Assembly: GCA_964578885.1 (NCBI GenBank)
Contig: CAZOEO010000002.1
Location: 186,001-250,000, forward strand
Length of the DNA stretch: 64,000 bases
Direction of reading: 5' to 3'
Origin: CAZRHR01 sp964578885
GTDB taxonomy: Bacteria > Bacteroidota > Bacteroidia > CAIKAF01
A program made the position numbers and the translations under genes. The notes beneath the pieces are model-generated. The model did not search any database and was not told the DNA's origin. It saw nothing but the letters and a program-made list of their open reading frames with translations. Positions 46,001 through 54,839 of the stretch are shown piece after piece (position 1 is the stretch's first letter; every line of letters begins with the position of its first letter).

Positions 46001-47260
46001 ATGCGTCCATTATTACCGGGATTATTTTATTTGCTGCTTGGCTCTTATTCCATAGGGTTTTCGCAATCAGTGGGCATAAATACCACGTCTCCGGATCCTT
46101 CCGCCATTTTAGATGTTCTGGGAGTGAATGGCGGTTTTTTAGCGCCACGCATGACGACTACCCAGCGGAATGCCATCGTGAATCCAGCAGAAGGTTTGCA
46201 GGTATACAACCTGACGGACCATTGCATGCAATATTATAATGGTACCAATTGGATAGGGATGGGGTGTTGTTCACCGCAAGCTTCTGCGCCCACCAATGTT
46301 TCTGCGTCGGTCAGTGGAATAAGTGCCACTATTAGTTTTTCCGGTGGCTCTGGCACAAATTATACGGTAACATCCTCTCCGGGCGGACTGACGGCTAGCG
46401 GATCAAGTTCTCCCATTACGATCAATGGACTCGCTGGTGGGACGTCTTACACGTTTACGGTGACTGCGTCGAGTGCTTGCGGTCAAAGTGGACCGAGCAC
46501 TCCATCGAATAGCATCACTACAGCGGCGTATTTGCCCGGTACACAAACTTTTGTTTATACTGGTTCTCCAGCCACTTTTGTGGTACCCGCTTCCGTTACT
46601 TCTGTAACGATTGAGGCTTGGGGAGCAAGTGGCGGCCGCAATGGCTCCACCTCTGCCAACGGAGGTCTTGGTGCTTACGCGAAAAGTACATATACCGTAA
46701 CACCCGGGGAATCATTTACCATTCGCGTTGGCGGTCAAGGCGCAAATGGCTCTGGTAGTTTAGCTGGCGGCGGTGGCGGTGGCGGGTCTTTTGTCTCCCG
46801 TACCAGTGGAAATGTTTTGTTAGTGGCGGCAGGTGGCGGCGGCGGTGCATCTTACACATCGGGAGCCAATGGAAGTGGAGGTACTGCGAGTCAATCTGGC
46901 GGCGCAGGTGGTTATAGCAGCGTAAGCGGTGGCGGCGGCGGCTTTTCGGACAATGGTGGCGGCGGCGGAACCGGTGCAGGCGGTGGCGGATGGAATAGTG
47001 CCGGAACAGGAAATAGTTGGGCTTCCGGGGGGGCCGCGGGTGGCGGAAATGGTGGCAACGGTGGTTATTCCAATCCAGGTGGTTTCGGTGGAGGTGGGGG
47101 AAGTTACCATGGCGGCGGCGGCGGCGGCGGCTACTCGGGTGGAAGCGGCGGTTCCTACTCCCTTGGCGGCGGTGGCGGAGGATCATTTACCAATGGTTCC
47201 AATAATGTGATGACCCCTGGAGTCCGCTCAGGACATGGTGAAGTGATCATCACCTGGTAA
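46001..47260 (+). CDS. Secreted glycine-rich (ALK-like) module protein
   Basis: The protein is 419 residues from the ATG at 46001. It has a signal peptide (~1-22) and an N-terminal module with SVGINTTSPDPSAILDVLG, then GGFLAPRMTTTQRNAI and GLQVYNLTDHCMQYYNGTNW. That module is widespread in Bacteroidota secreted proteins and tail-fibre-like proteins. A fibronectin type III domain follows (~92-175), then one ALK-type glycine-rich module from ~180 to the end (QTFVYTGSPATFVVPASV..., many poly-Gly runs, ending HGEVIITW). It terminates directly after the module, with no visible T9SS sorting signal. Upstream starts overlap the tRNA gene and are rejected. It is the paralogue of the protein at 61931. 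Confidence 0.88.
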   Translation: MRPLLPGLFYLLLGSYSIGFSQSVGINTTSPDPSAILDVLGVNGGFLAPRMTTTQRNAIVNPAEGLQVYNLTDHCMQYYNGTNWIGMGCCSPQASAPTNVSASVSGISATISFSGGSGTNYTVTSSPGGLTASGSSSPITINGLAGGTSYTFTVTASSACGQSGPSTPSNSITTAAYLPGTQTFVYTGSPATFVVPASVTSVTIEAWGASGGRNGSTSANGGLGAYAKSTYTVTPGESFTIRVGGQGANGSGSLAGGGGGGGSFVSRTSGNVLLVAAGGGGGASYTSGANGSGGTASQSGGAGGYSSVSGGGGGFSDNGGGGGTGAGGGGWNSAGTGNSWASGGAAGGGNGGNGGYSNPGGFGGGGGSYHGGGGGGGYSGGSGGSYSLGGGGGGSFTNGSNNVMTPGVRSGHGEVIITW

Positions 47261-47332
47261 AGAAAATGCATGCTGTATTTTTAATATTCACAGCCCATTG
47301 TGTATTTCCATTTATCCTGATAAAAAATCTTG

Positions 47333-47340
47333 TATATTCG
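47333..47340 (+). promoter_or_regulatory. Possible promoter of the PpiD-like gene
   Basis: TATATTCG, one base off TAnnTTTG, 28 nt before the ATG at 47369. Confidence 0.4.
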
Positions 47341-47368
47341 TGCCCTTGTTTACAACCCATCTTAGGTT

Positions 47369-49495
47369 ATGGCAGTTATTGGAAGTATTCGTAAGCGTGG
47401 AACGCTCCTATTAGTGGTGGTTGGTTTAACCATGCTCGCATTTATCCTAACCGACTTATTGTCTGGCATAGGAAATAATCAGAAAAATGTGGTGCTCTCC
47501 TTTGGGAAGACCGAAATTACAGACCAGGAATTTTTTTCCTACCTGGAGTTTTTGAAGGCAGAACAAGCCACCATCTCTAACTCAGATGATTTCTCTGATC
47601 AGGCATTGTTGGACATCAGCAATAGTGCATTGGCTTATTTTAGAGAAAAAGTGGTGATGATTCCTGAAATGGAAAAAGCAGGTATTTTCATTTCTACAGA
47701 AGAAGAAAAAGCACTTTTTGCCGGTGATATCGTACACCCTTATATTCGTCAGATGTTTACTGATCCTAACACAGGGCAGTTTTCCCCAGATCGGGTGCTG
47801 GAATATGACAAGCAATTTGCTACGCCTCTGGAAGAAATTCCCCAAGAGAATCTAGCCGGTTTCGTTCAAGCGCAAACTCAGTGGTCTATGATTCAGCGCT
47901 ACGTGGTTCAGGAACACCGCATGAACAAGTTTCAAACCCTGGTGGCGAAGTCTTCTTATGTGACGCAAGCTGAGGCCAAATCACAATTTTCACAGAGTGC
48001 ATCCATGATTAATGTTCAATATATCATGATGCCCTATGCCAATATATCTGATTCTACAGTTCAAGTAGATGAAAAAGAGTTGGCGGCTTATTTTAAAGCC
48101 AATGCATGGAAGTATCGTTCTGCTCCCTATCGTCAATTGCAATATGTGAATTTTGTGGCAGTTCCTTCTGCACAAGATTCTGCTGCACTTTTCAATGAAT
48201 TGGCAGAGATTCGTAATGCTTTCATGGAAAGTGATCAGGATACAGCTTTCATTTTTCAGCATACCAAAGATCAGCCTCAAGTTCCTTCTTATGTGAAGAA
48301 AGGCTCGTTGAGCCCCATGTTTGATTCGTTGTTATTCAACGCTCCGAGTGGAACGGTAGCGGGTCCCCTGGCTCAGAATGGTCGCTTTGTGATGTCCAAG
48401 AAATTGGCTGAAAAAGATGAACCCGATTCCGTTTTCACCTATCATATTCTTCTCCAGCCAAAACAAGAGGAAGAGGTTCAGCCGAAAAGAAAATTGCGTG
48501 ACTCCCTTTTACAAGTCTTGAAATCCGGCGCAAATTTCTTTGATGTCCAAGCCCGGTTCAATGAAGATGAAGCAGCCAAAGCAGACAGTGGAAAAGTTGG
48601 CTGGGTTACCCGTACATCTCAAATGGATCCTCTCTACATTGATTCTTCTTTCGTATGCACGAATGGTGGTTATCAGGGGGCTACTTCCCAATTCGGTTTC
48701 CATATTATTTATCGTACGAAAGCAACCCGCCCGATTCGTCAAATATTGTATGGAGAAGTTTATCGGGAAATTATTCCGGGTAAAGAAACATTGGATCAGG
48801 CGTATAACAAAGCGACTGAGTTTGCAATGGCTCAGGAAGGAACTTCTGATCCACGCCAATACATGCTTTCCAGCCGGATGCAAGGTTTCCCTGTGAGAGA
48901 TGAGTATGTTACCCTCGAATCACGTGAGCTTAGAACCGTAAAGGGCTCTAAAGAAGTGAGTCGTTGGGCACTGGATGCAGAGGTAAATACCTTGTCTCAA
49001 GTGTTTTCCGTTGATCGCGGTTTCCTTGTTGCCGTAGTTACCGGTGATTTCGGCTACGACCCAACTCTGGAAGGTGTGAGAGAACTAGTTACCCGTGATT
49101 TCATCCGCTCTAAAAAGCACGAACAATTAGCAGAAAGAATGAAATCGGCCATGGCTGGTGGCAATTTGGATCAGGCTGCAGCTGCTTTAGGTGAAACTGT
49201 GCGTACCACTCAGAACCTAACCTGGAATGGTTTCCTGGATCAGGCCGGATCAGAACCTATGGTCATTGCTCGTATGTTTGGTGCAAAGCAAGGTCAAGTG
49301 GTAGGACCCATCGAAGGATATGCCGCCAGTTTTATTATTCTTGTGAATGGCAAAACCCAAGCGCCCGAAATGCAGGACTATTCTCAGAACAGAATGGCGT
49401 TGGCTCAACAAGCTCAGGCTGGTATAGGTCAAAACCTCACCGGTGCACTGCTTAGAAATTACAAGTTCAAAGATTTTAGATACCGATTTGAATAA
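47369..49495 (+). CDS. PpiD/SurA-like membrane-anchored peptidyl-prolyl isomerase
   Basis: The 708-residue protein has one N-terminal membrane helix (~11-32; LLLVVVGLTMLAFILTDLLSG), the typical PpiD anchor. A SurA_N-like helical domain with FGKTEITDQEFFSYLEFLK follows, then a parvulin PPIase-like domain (~345-460; VFTYHILLQPK..., GKVGWVTRTSQMDP, GYQGATSQFGFHIIYRTK). A long helical C-terminus completes it. Such proteins assist folding of envelope proteins leaving the Sec translocon. The start at 47369 gives the conserved MAVIGSIRKRG. It is transcribed alone and followed by a terminator at 49501. Confidence 0.9.
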   Translation: MAVIGSIRKRGTLLLVVVGLTMLAFILTDLLSGIGNNQKNVVLSFGKTEITDQEFFSYLEFLKAEQATISNSDDFSDQALLDISNSALAYFREKVVMIPEMEKAGIFISTEEEKALFAGDIVHPYIRQMFTDPNTGQFSPDRVLEYDKQFATPLEEIPQENLAGFVQAQTQWSMIQRYVVQEHRMNKFQTLVAKSSYVTQAEAKSQFSQSASMINVQYIMMPYANISDSTVQVDEKELAAYFKANAWKYRSAPYRQLQYVNFVAVPSAQDSAALFNELAEIRNAFMESDQDTAFIFQHTKDQPQVPSYVKKGSLSPMFDSLLFNAPSGTVAGPLAQNGRFVMSKKLAEKDEPDSVFTYHILLQPKQEEEVQPKRKLRDSLLQVLKSGANFFDVQARFNEDEAAKADSGKVGWVTRTSQMDPLYIDSSFVCTNGGYQGATSQFGFHIIYRTKATRPIRQILYGEVYREIIPGKETLDQAYNKATEFAMAQEGTSDPRQYMLSSRMQGFPVRDEYVTLESRELRTVKGSKEVSRWALDAEVNTLSQVFSVDRGFLVAVVTGDFGYDPTLEGVRELVTRDFIRSKKHEQLAERMKSAMAGGNLDQAAAALGETVRTTQNLTWNGFLDQAGSEPMVIARMFGAKQGQVVGPIEGYAASFIILVNGKTQAPEMQDYSQNRMALAQQAQAGIGQNLTGALLRNYKFKDFRYRFE

Positions 49496-49500
49496 AGGAT

Positions 49501-49526
49501 AAACCGGCGAAGGCCGGTTTTTTTTT
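49501..49526 (+). terminator. Terminator after the PpiD-like gene
   Basis: AAACCGGC / GCCGGTTT stem with a GAAG tetraloop followed by a run of T, just past the stop codon. Confidence 0.88.
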
Positions 49527-49560
49527 GAACAATTTTTCGACTCCTCAGTTAATCCAGCAT

Positions 49561-50196
49561 ATGGCATCGATTTCTGAAACTACCTCCAGTTTTTCATGGC
49601 AAGCTCATGAAGCATCTGCTTCTCCCGATATTCATCCCTTAATTCGGAAACGTTTTTCGGGCAGAGCTTTTTCTCCTGTTTCCTTGGAATTGAGTCAGAT
49701 ACAGCTTCTTCTTGAAGCAGCCAGTTGGAGTAGTTCCAGCATGAATGAGCAGCCATGGAGATATGCTGTGGCGCTGAGATCGGAAGAAGAGCGCTTTGCC
49801 CGGTTTCTATCTTGCTTACAACCAGGAAATCAAGTTTGGGCGAGGCAGGCAGGTGCCTTGGTGTTATCTTTGGCCTACAATTGGCACGATGGCATACAGC
49901 ACATCAATCGTTTCGATTGGCATGATACGGGAGCAGCCAATACAAGTCTTTTGCTTCAGGCTACGCATATGGGATTGATAGGTCGCATGATGGGTGGTTT
50001 CGATTTTGAGCGAACCGAAACTTTGTTTGGCGTTTCTTCCGAACGCAATGCCCATCATCCACAATTGGTCCCCGTTTGTTTTATTGCCCTTGGGTATCCT
50101 ACCTCTGCGGATCAATTAGAGGAGCCTTTCAGAAGCCGTGAAATGGCGCCTCGTAAGCGCAAACCCATTGAGGATTTGATGTATAGGCCATTTTGA
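49561..50196 (+). CDS. Nitroreductase-family flavoprotein
   Basis: The 211-residue protein from the ATG at 49561 has nitroreductase features: the N-terminal lead with IRKRFSGRAFSP, AASWSSSSMNEQPWRYAVA (FMN-binding Ser/Asn/Gln pattern), AAANTSLLLQATHMGLIGRMMGGFD-like GAANTSLLLQATHMGLIGRMMGGFD, and VPVCFIALGYP near the end. The family uses FMN and NAD(P)H to reduce nitro or quinone compounds. The start at 49525 (TTG) lies in the T-tail of the preceding terminator and is rejected. It is transcribed alone. Confidence 0.9.
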   Translation: MASISETTSSFSWQAHEASASPDIHPLIRKRFSGRAFSPVSLELSQIQLLLEAASWSSSSMNEQPWRYAVALRSEEERFARFLSCLQPGNQVWARQAGALVLSLAYNWHDGIQHINRFDWHDTGAANTSLLLQATHMGLIGRMMGGFDFERTETLFGVSSERNAHHPQLVPVCFIALGYPTSADQLEEPFRSREMAPRKRKPIEDLMYRPF

Positions 50197-50729
50197 AGTC
50201 GGTCTGTTTGCACGGCCTTGTATAGTCCTTTTTGACTTTTTTCTCCGCGTCTCCCATAGACAGAAGTCTTTCTAATGTTTCGGAAGGATTTTTCTGTGAT
50301 GTTGTATTTCCTAAGCCATGCTATTGTTTTAGGACCCATTTCGCGATTGTAATCAGTGAATTGGGTTACTTTTTCATTTTCAATAAACATGTTTTAGATA
50401 GGTTTTTCTATTGTCGTCCTGTCCTCTCTTTGTTTTAGCCGTTTTGTGTTGCGATTTATCATTTTAAACTTACACAAAGATTGATTAGTATTTTGTCCTA
50501 AAAATGGAAAAACAGATTTTTTAGTTTGCTGGTTATTTTGATTTTACCTTCTTTTCTTGCATTTGTGTTAGAGTAATATTTTTTTAAAACACATAAAAAC
50601 AATGTTTTAAAAAAATATTTTTGTTGAATTTGTCCTAGTTTTCTACACCTTGAAATAAATTCCGATAAATGGAATAAAATTCCAAAACCTGGCTATCTTT
50701 GTTTTGTATTTACTTAGAACCCAAACAAC
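50197..50729. other. AT-rich intergenic region with a doubtful minus-strand reading frame
   Basis: This 533-bp gap is more AT-rich than its surroundings. On the minus strand, an open frame starts at 50390 and reads MFIENEKVTQFTDYNREMGP at its N-terminus, with a basic, helix-turn-helix-like stretch up to the nitroreductase 3' end; beyond that it overlaps the nitroreductase gene. It may be the remnant of a gene or chance. The right-hand part (50440-50690) has poly-A and poly-T stretches and the promoter of the next gene. No repeat or RNA gene was recognised. Confidence 0.4.
50694..50701 (+). promoter_or_regulatory. TAnnTTTG promoter of the T9SS cargo gene
   Basis: TATCTTTG, 28 nt before the ATG at 50730. 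Confidence 0.6.
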
Positions 50730-53700
50730 ATGAAGCAGGAACCCAAATGCTTTCTTGTGCTGTTCTTCTTGAGCTTGCCATTTATGTTGGTAGGTCAGCA
50801 ACCAGGACTCATTTTTCGACCCAGCCAAACTGTTTTAGGAAGAAGTGTTTTAGACCCGAACGAAGACGGTTTTGTATCTGCCTCATCGAATGGCTTTGTT
50901 TCGAAGCACGATTTTGGAACAGGCAGCGAATTGCAGCTCATTCCTTTACCATCTTTAGAGGCGGAACCCCATAGCGATCTCACCACAGGTTCAAATGGGG
51001 GACATACGGATTTGACCAGCAGTGATTCTATTTCTCTTCAAAGTTCATATATCGGCATAAAAGAAGTGGCTGGTTTGAAGTACTTCATTGTAAGGATTCG
51101 TATTGGCGGCGTATCTACAGCTACCAAAGGTTATTCCGTACTGATTGATTCCGATGGACTATTTTCGGTGGGACTTTTAGGCGCCAACAATCCGGGTTAT
51201 GACAAGGAAGTGGCCCTGGAAACAGGTAATACCGGAAGAGTAGCCGTTTACACCCATACCCTGTCCGGAACTACATTGGATTATTCTTTTCCGCTTAATG
51301 AATATCATCAGCGTTCTGTGGCCGCTACCACCACCAATAGCGACCCCGATTATTTTTACGATTTTTTTGTGCCGATATCCTCTTTGGGCATAGCGCCAAC
51401 ACAAATGATACGCCTTACGGCAGCCACCATTACCAGTGCCCAAAGTGGTATTACTGGAACCATTTCCGATTTTAATGGTGTGGACGACAGGAAGTATGGA
51501 AACAACCGAACCGCTTTAATGATGGCTTTGGTGACCACATTCCCATCGGCGTCTTTGTTGCAAATGGGAGATCCTAATTTCAGTTTTGGGTTGCCAAAAT
51601 CTTTGCCCCCCGCCATCAATTCTTCCATTAAGCCGGGCATGACAACCCTGGGCGGAACCAGTAACGAGGCAGATGGTACCATCATTACGGTCTATCGGGA
51701 TGGTGTTAGTATTGGAACGGCCACCGTAACAGGCGGTGTATGGAGCATGACCGTGACGGCCATGGTGTCGGGTCAGGTTTTTACAGCGACGGCAACTGCG
51801 CCCAATAAGTCTGTATCGGATTTGTCTTTACAAGTTGTGGTGCCTGCTTCCACGCAAGAGTGTTATACCGCTGCGCCAACCGGATTAACGAGGGTTACTC
51901 AAGGTTCAAATTACTCGATTTCGGGAACATGGTCCGGAAGTGTTACTCCCAATGGTTCTAATGTAAGAATTCAGTTATATACCCAAACTGGAGAAAATAC
52001 CATCACCATGTTTACTACTGGAACTGCCCAGGGCCAAGGATTTGTTCAAGCCAATGGTTCGTGGTCAATCTTGACTGGGTTATCTAATACAGATTTCAGT
52101 AATACCAACTTTTTAGCCAAAGCCATAGTGGTGAGCAATTCCTGCGAATCTGGCTTTTCGGGTGTGAGCATTAAAACCAACGGAAATACAAACACCATCG
52201 GAGTGGTTACGACCGCGCCCACCGTGGTGACTACGCCCATTTATGCCTCCGGATCCGCACAGAATATTGTGGTGAGGAATAATGCCAATTATGTGGCGAA
52301 TTTAGTTTTATACGTCAATGGCATTGAAGTTGCGCGCACCAGCTCTGCCGTGGCCGCTGCGACTACAGATGGGGGAACCAATGGTGGAACGCATACTTTT
52401 AGTATCTCCGGCTTACATGAAGGAGATCGCGTTTCATCCAGGTCACAGGGCGTGGGTACGGCTCCGTCTTATTGGCTGTCCAACGTTTCCAATATTGTTA
52501 CGGTACAATTACTTTCACCACAAGCCACTTCTCCTCCTGAAATTACCGGTACTTATTACGCCACGGGCTCTCAAACGGTAACGGGCTTTTCCAATGAGCC
52601 GGCAGGAACAGTTATAACCCTCTACCTAAATGGTGTGCTGGTGGGTACTGGCACGGTGAATGGATATGGCTTATGGTCGATCAGCGGAGTTACGTTATCT
52701 ACAGCAGGACAGCAGCTTACGGCTTATGCCAAAGCGGAAGGAAAAAGCATCAGCACCGTTTCAAACACAGTCACCGTGAAAGGCACGCGCCCAACTGCTC
52801 CCGTAGTAACAGGGCCAAGCTACTTTTATTCAGCTACCAGCATTTCTGGAACAGCTGGCTTAGGTACGGTGACGGTGTTCGTAGATGGTGAGCCCGTTGG
52901 GACGACGACTCCCGCAGGTGGCGGCGCGTGGACTTTGTCCGGATTCTCGAACCGTACATTGTACAAAGGTGCCGAGGTTTCGGCTACCAACACAGTAAGT
53001 GGGGTGGAAAGCGTACAAAGCAATTTGGTCCCCATTACAGGGATTACCGGATTCAAAATTCGTGAGAAAAAGGCGGATGGCGTGGCCGATACCACCATGC
53101 CATCAGGTTATTTTTCGGGAGACATCATGTACCTTGAAATTTTTGCCAAGAAAAGTAATGGCGGAAATGGCCCGCTTGAAAGTCAGTACGAAGGAAAACC
53201 AACGCTAACGGCTGAAGTACCGGTTCTTCGCTGGCAGGGTCAAGGCCAATCAGCACAAGGCGGGCGCATTGGTTCTTCCGGCTCCGGATTCCAGTTTTCA
53301 CTGGGAGGACATGGTACCGGTAAAAAGATTCGGGTGATAGACCCGGATGATCCTACTGCTTATGGCGAAACTACCATTGATATCTTGATACCCAACTGGC
53401 GTGGCCAAGCTTCCACACCTGTTCCCGGAGACGAAAGGAGAAACAGGGTAAACGGAAATTGGCTACACAATCGGGTTCCCCTTCCTGGTGCCGATATCGC
53501 ATTCGACCCAACGCTCGTGCACCAAGATTTAACCTTAGACTCTTCTTACCATTGGGGTGAAGTGAACTTCAACGGAATGGGATATGATGTGGTTTTAGGA
53601 AATCATAATGTGGAGATTAGCACTCTTGTAAATCGAGACAATACCCAAGGAAATCCTCATGGTAGAGGCAGCATGTTCAGAACCAATGGTACAGGGCGTT

Positions 53701-54647
53701 TACAAATGAAAGTGAATGAAGGACAGACGTTAACTATGCACGTGGGGAACAGTAAGTATAATCCATTAACGATTATAAATCAGGGATTTGCAGACACTTT
53801 TTATGTACAGGTCATCGACTCCATGTACGCCAATGGTAGCAGCGGTGCCGCTTTTCCACGAGGACATGTGGGAAGAACATGGGAGATTTCAAAAGAAAAT
53901 GCCGCCAATACAGATGGTGTGCAATTGGCTTTTCAATTCCATGCTGACCAGTTACGTGGTGGAAACATCAATAGCCATTTTCTTTATCACTACAATGGGG
54001 TCGCATGGGATGCTGTTTCAACCTCTACCCCTGTGGCGCTTGATCAAAACGGAAATTACCTCATTACTTTTCCGTTGTACACCGGATCATTCTCACCTTT
54101 TGGTGTCGGCGATGTGGAACCATTGCCGGTGGATTTAACTTCATTCACCGGTCAATGCGATCAAAGCCTGTCTGAAATCACATGGGAAACCGCCTCTGAA
54201 ATTCAAAGTCAATGGTTTTTTCTAGAGCAAAGTCAGGATTTGGTTGAATGGAAAATGGTGGAACGCCTCGCCGGAGCGGGTCATTCAAATACACTCAACC
54301 ATTATCGGTGGAAAGGTGTTGCAGAAGGACCTTATTTCCGACTGGTTCAGGTGGATTTCGATGGCACACGGGAGGTGTTTCCTTCCATTTATTTAGCCTG
54401 TGAAGGTGCTTCAGACGGCATTTTGGTGTGGCCGAATCCAGCAAAGGAACAATTTTCAGTATATGGTTTGGATCCGTTTTCAGAAATGCAATTGCTGGAT
54501 ATGACCGGGAAAAGGAGGTGGTCCGGATCTGCCAATGTGAGCGGCCAGGTGACTTTGGAGGTGGACGCATGGTCGCCTGGAGTGTATCTGATTCAAGGCC
54601 AAAAGGCAGGCCTTCCCATCACACATCGGGTTGTACTGAATCCATAA
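50730..54647 (+). CDS. Large secreted protein with Ig-like repeats and T9SS signal
   Basis: The 1305-residue protein has a signal peptide (~1-22). An N-terminal region of unknown family follows (~25-285; contains DPNEDGFVSASSNGFV and YSVLIDSDGLF, reminiscent of dockerin-like or calcium-related Asp-rich loops). Several bacterial Ig-like modules come next (e.g. ~295-375, 610-690, 690-770), with GTxIT.Y.dG...GtaTV..GxWs patterns. Then there is a beta-rich region with repeated short strands (VEISTLVNRDNTQG...), a TSEIxSxWF-type fibronectin-like segment (PLPVDLTSFTGQCDQSLSEI...) and a type A T9SS sorting domain at the end (VWPNPAKEQFSVYG ... GVYLIQGQ). It is likely an adhesin or surface-layer protein. 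Terminator at 54668. Confidence 0.88.
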   Translation: MKQEPKCFLVLFFLSLPFMLVGQQPGLIFRPSQTVLGRSVLDPNEDGFVSASSNGFVSKHDFGTGSELQLIPLPSLEAEPHSDLTTGSNGGHTDLTSSDSISLQSSYIGIKEVAGLKYFIVRIRIGGVSTATKGYSVLIDSDGLFSVGLLGANNPGYDKEVALETGNTGRVAVYTHTLSGTTLDYSFPLNEYHQRSVAATTTNSDPDYFYDFFVPISSLGIAPTQMIRLTAATITSAQSGITGTISDFNGVDDRKYGNNRTALMMALVTTFPSASLLQMGDPNFSFGLPKSLPPAINSSIKPGMTTLGGTSNEADGTIITVYRDGVSIGTATVTGGVWSMTVTAMVSGQVFTATATAPNKSVSDLSLQVVVPASTQECYTAAPTGLTRVTQGSNYSISGTWSGSVTPNGSNVRIQLYTQTGENTITMFTTGTAQGQGFVQANGSWSILTGLSNTDFSNTNFLAKAIVVSNSCESGFSGVSIKTNGNTNTIGVVTTAPTVVTTPIYASGSAQNIVVRNNANYVANLVLYVNGIEVARTSSAVAAATTDGGTNGGTHTFSISGLHEGDRVSSRSQGVGTAPSYWLSNVSNIVTVQLLSPQATSPPEITGTYYATGSQTVTGFSNEPAGTVITLYLNGVLVGTGTVNGYGLWSISGVTLSTAGQQLTAYAKAEGKSISTVSNTVTVKGTRPTAPVVTGPSYFYSATSISGTAGLGTVTVFVDGEPVGTTTPAGGGAWTLSGFSNRTLYKGAEVSATNTVSGVESVQSNLVPITGITGFKIREKKADGVADTTMPSGYFSGDIMYLEIFAKKSNGGNGPLESQYEGKPTLTAEVPVLRWQGQGQSAQGGRIGSSGSGFQFSLGGHGTGKKIRVIDPDDPTAYGETTIDILIPNWRGQASTPVPGDERRNRVNGNWLHNRVPLPGADIAFDPTLVHQDLTLDSSYHWGEVNFNGMGYDVVLGNHNVEISTLVNRDNTQGNPHGRGSMFRTNGTGRLQMKVNEGQTLTMHVGNSKYNPLTIINQGFADTFYVQVIDSMYANGSSGAAFPRGHVGRTWEISKENAANTDGVQLAFQFHADQLRGGNINSHFLYHYNGVAWDAVSTSTPVALDQNGNYLITFPLYTGSFSPFGVGDVEPLPVDLTSFTGQCDQSLSEITWETASEIQSQWFFLEQSQDLVEWKMVERLAGAGHSNTLNHYRWKGVAEGPYFRLVQVDFDGTREVFPSIYLACEGASDGILVWPNPAKEQFSVYGLDPFSEMQLLDMTGKRRWSGSANVSGQVTLEVDAWSPGVYLIQGQKAGLPITHRVVLNP

Positions 54648-54667
54648 TTTCGACAGGGATGAAGTGT

Positions 54668-54704
54668 AAAAGCGGTTTGGCGTAATAACCCAAACCGCTT
54701 TTTT
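54668..54704 (+). terminator. Terminator after the T9SS cargo gene
   Basis: A 13-bp stem AAAAGCGGTTTGG / CCAAACCGCTTTT with a 9-nt loop and T-run. Confidence 0.92.
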
Positions 54705-54839
54705 GTGAACGACCAATTTCATTTTTAAGTAGCCCTTTTCCCCTTTGCAAAGACATCCATTGCTTCCCTTTCACCTCTTTTTTTTCCTTGGAATTGAATG
54801 TAGTGGGTCAGAAGATGTGCGCGAAATCTGGGAATTGCA

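Noticed and set aside
45760..46239. Plus-strand frame starting upstream of and running through the tRNA-Phe gene
   Set aside because: It overlaps a perfect tRNA and its terminator, and reads out of frame with the glycine-rich gene.
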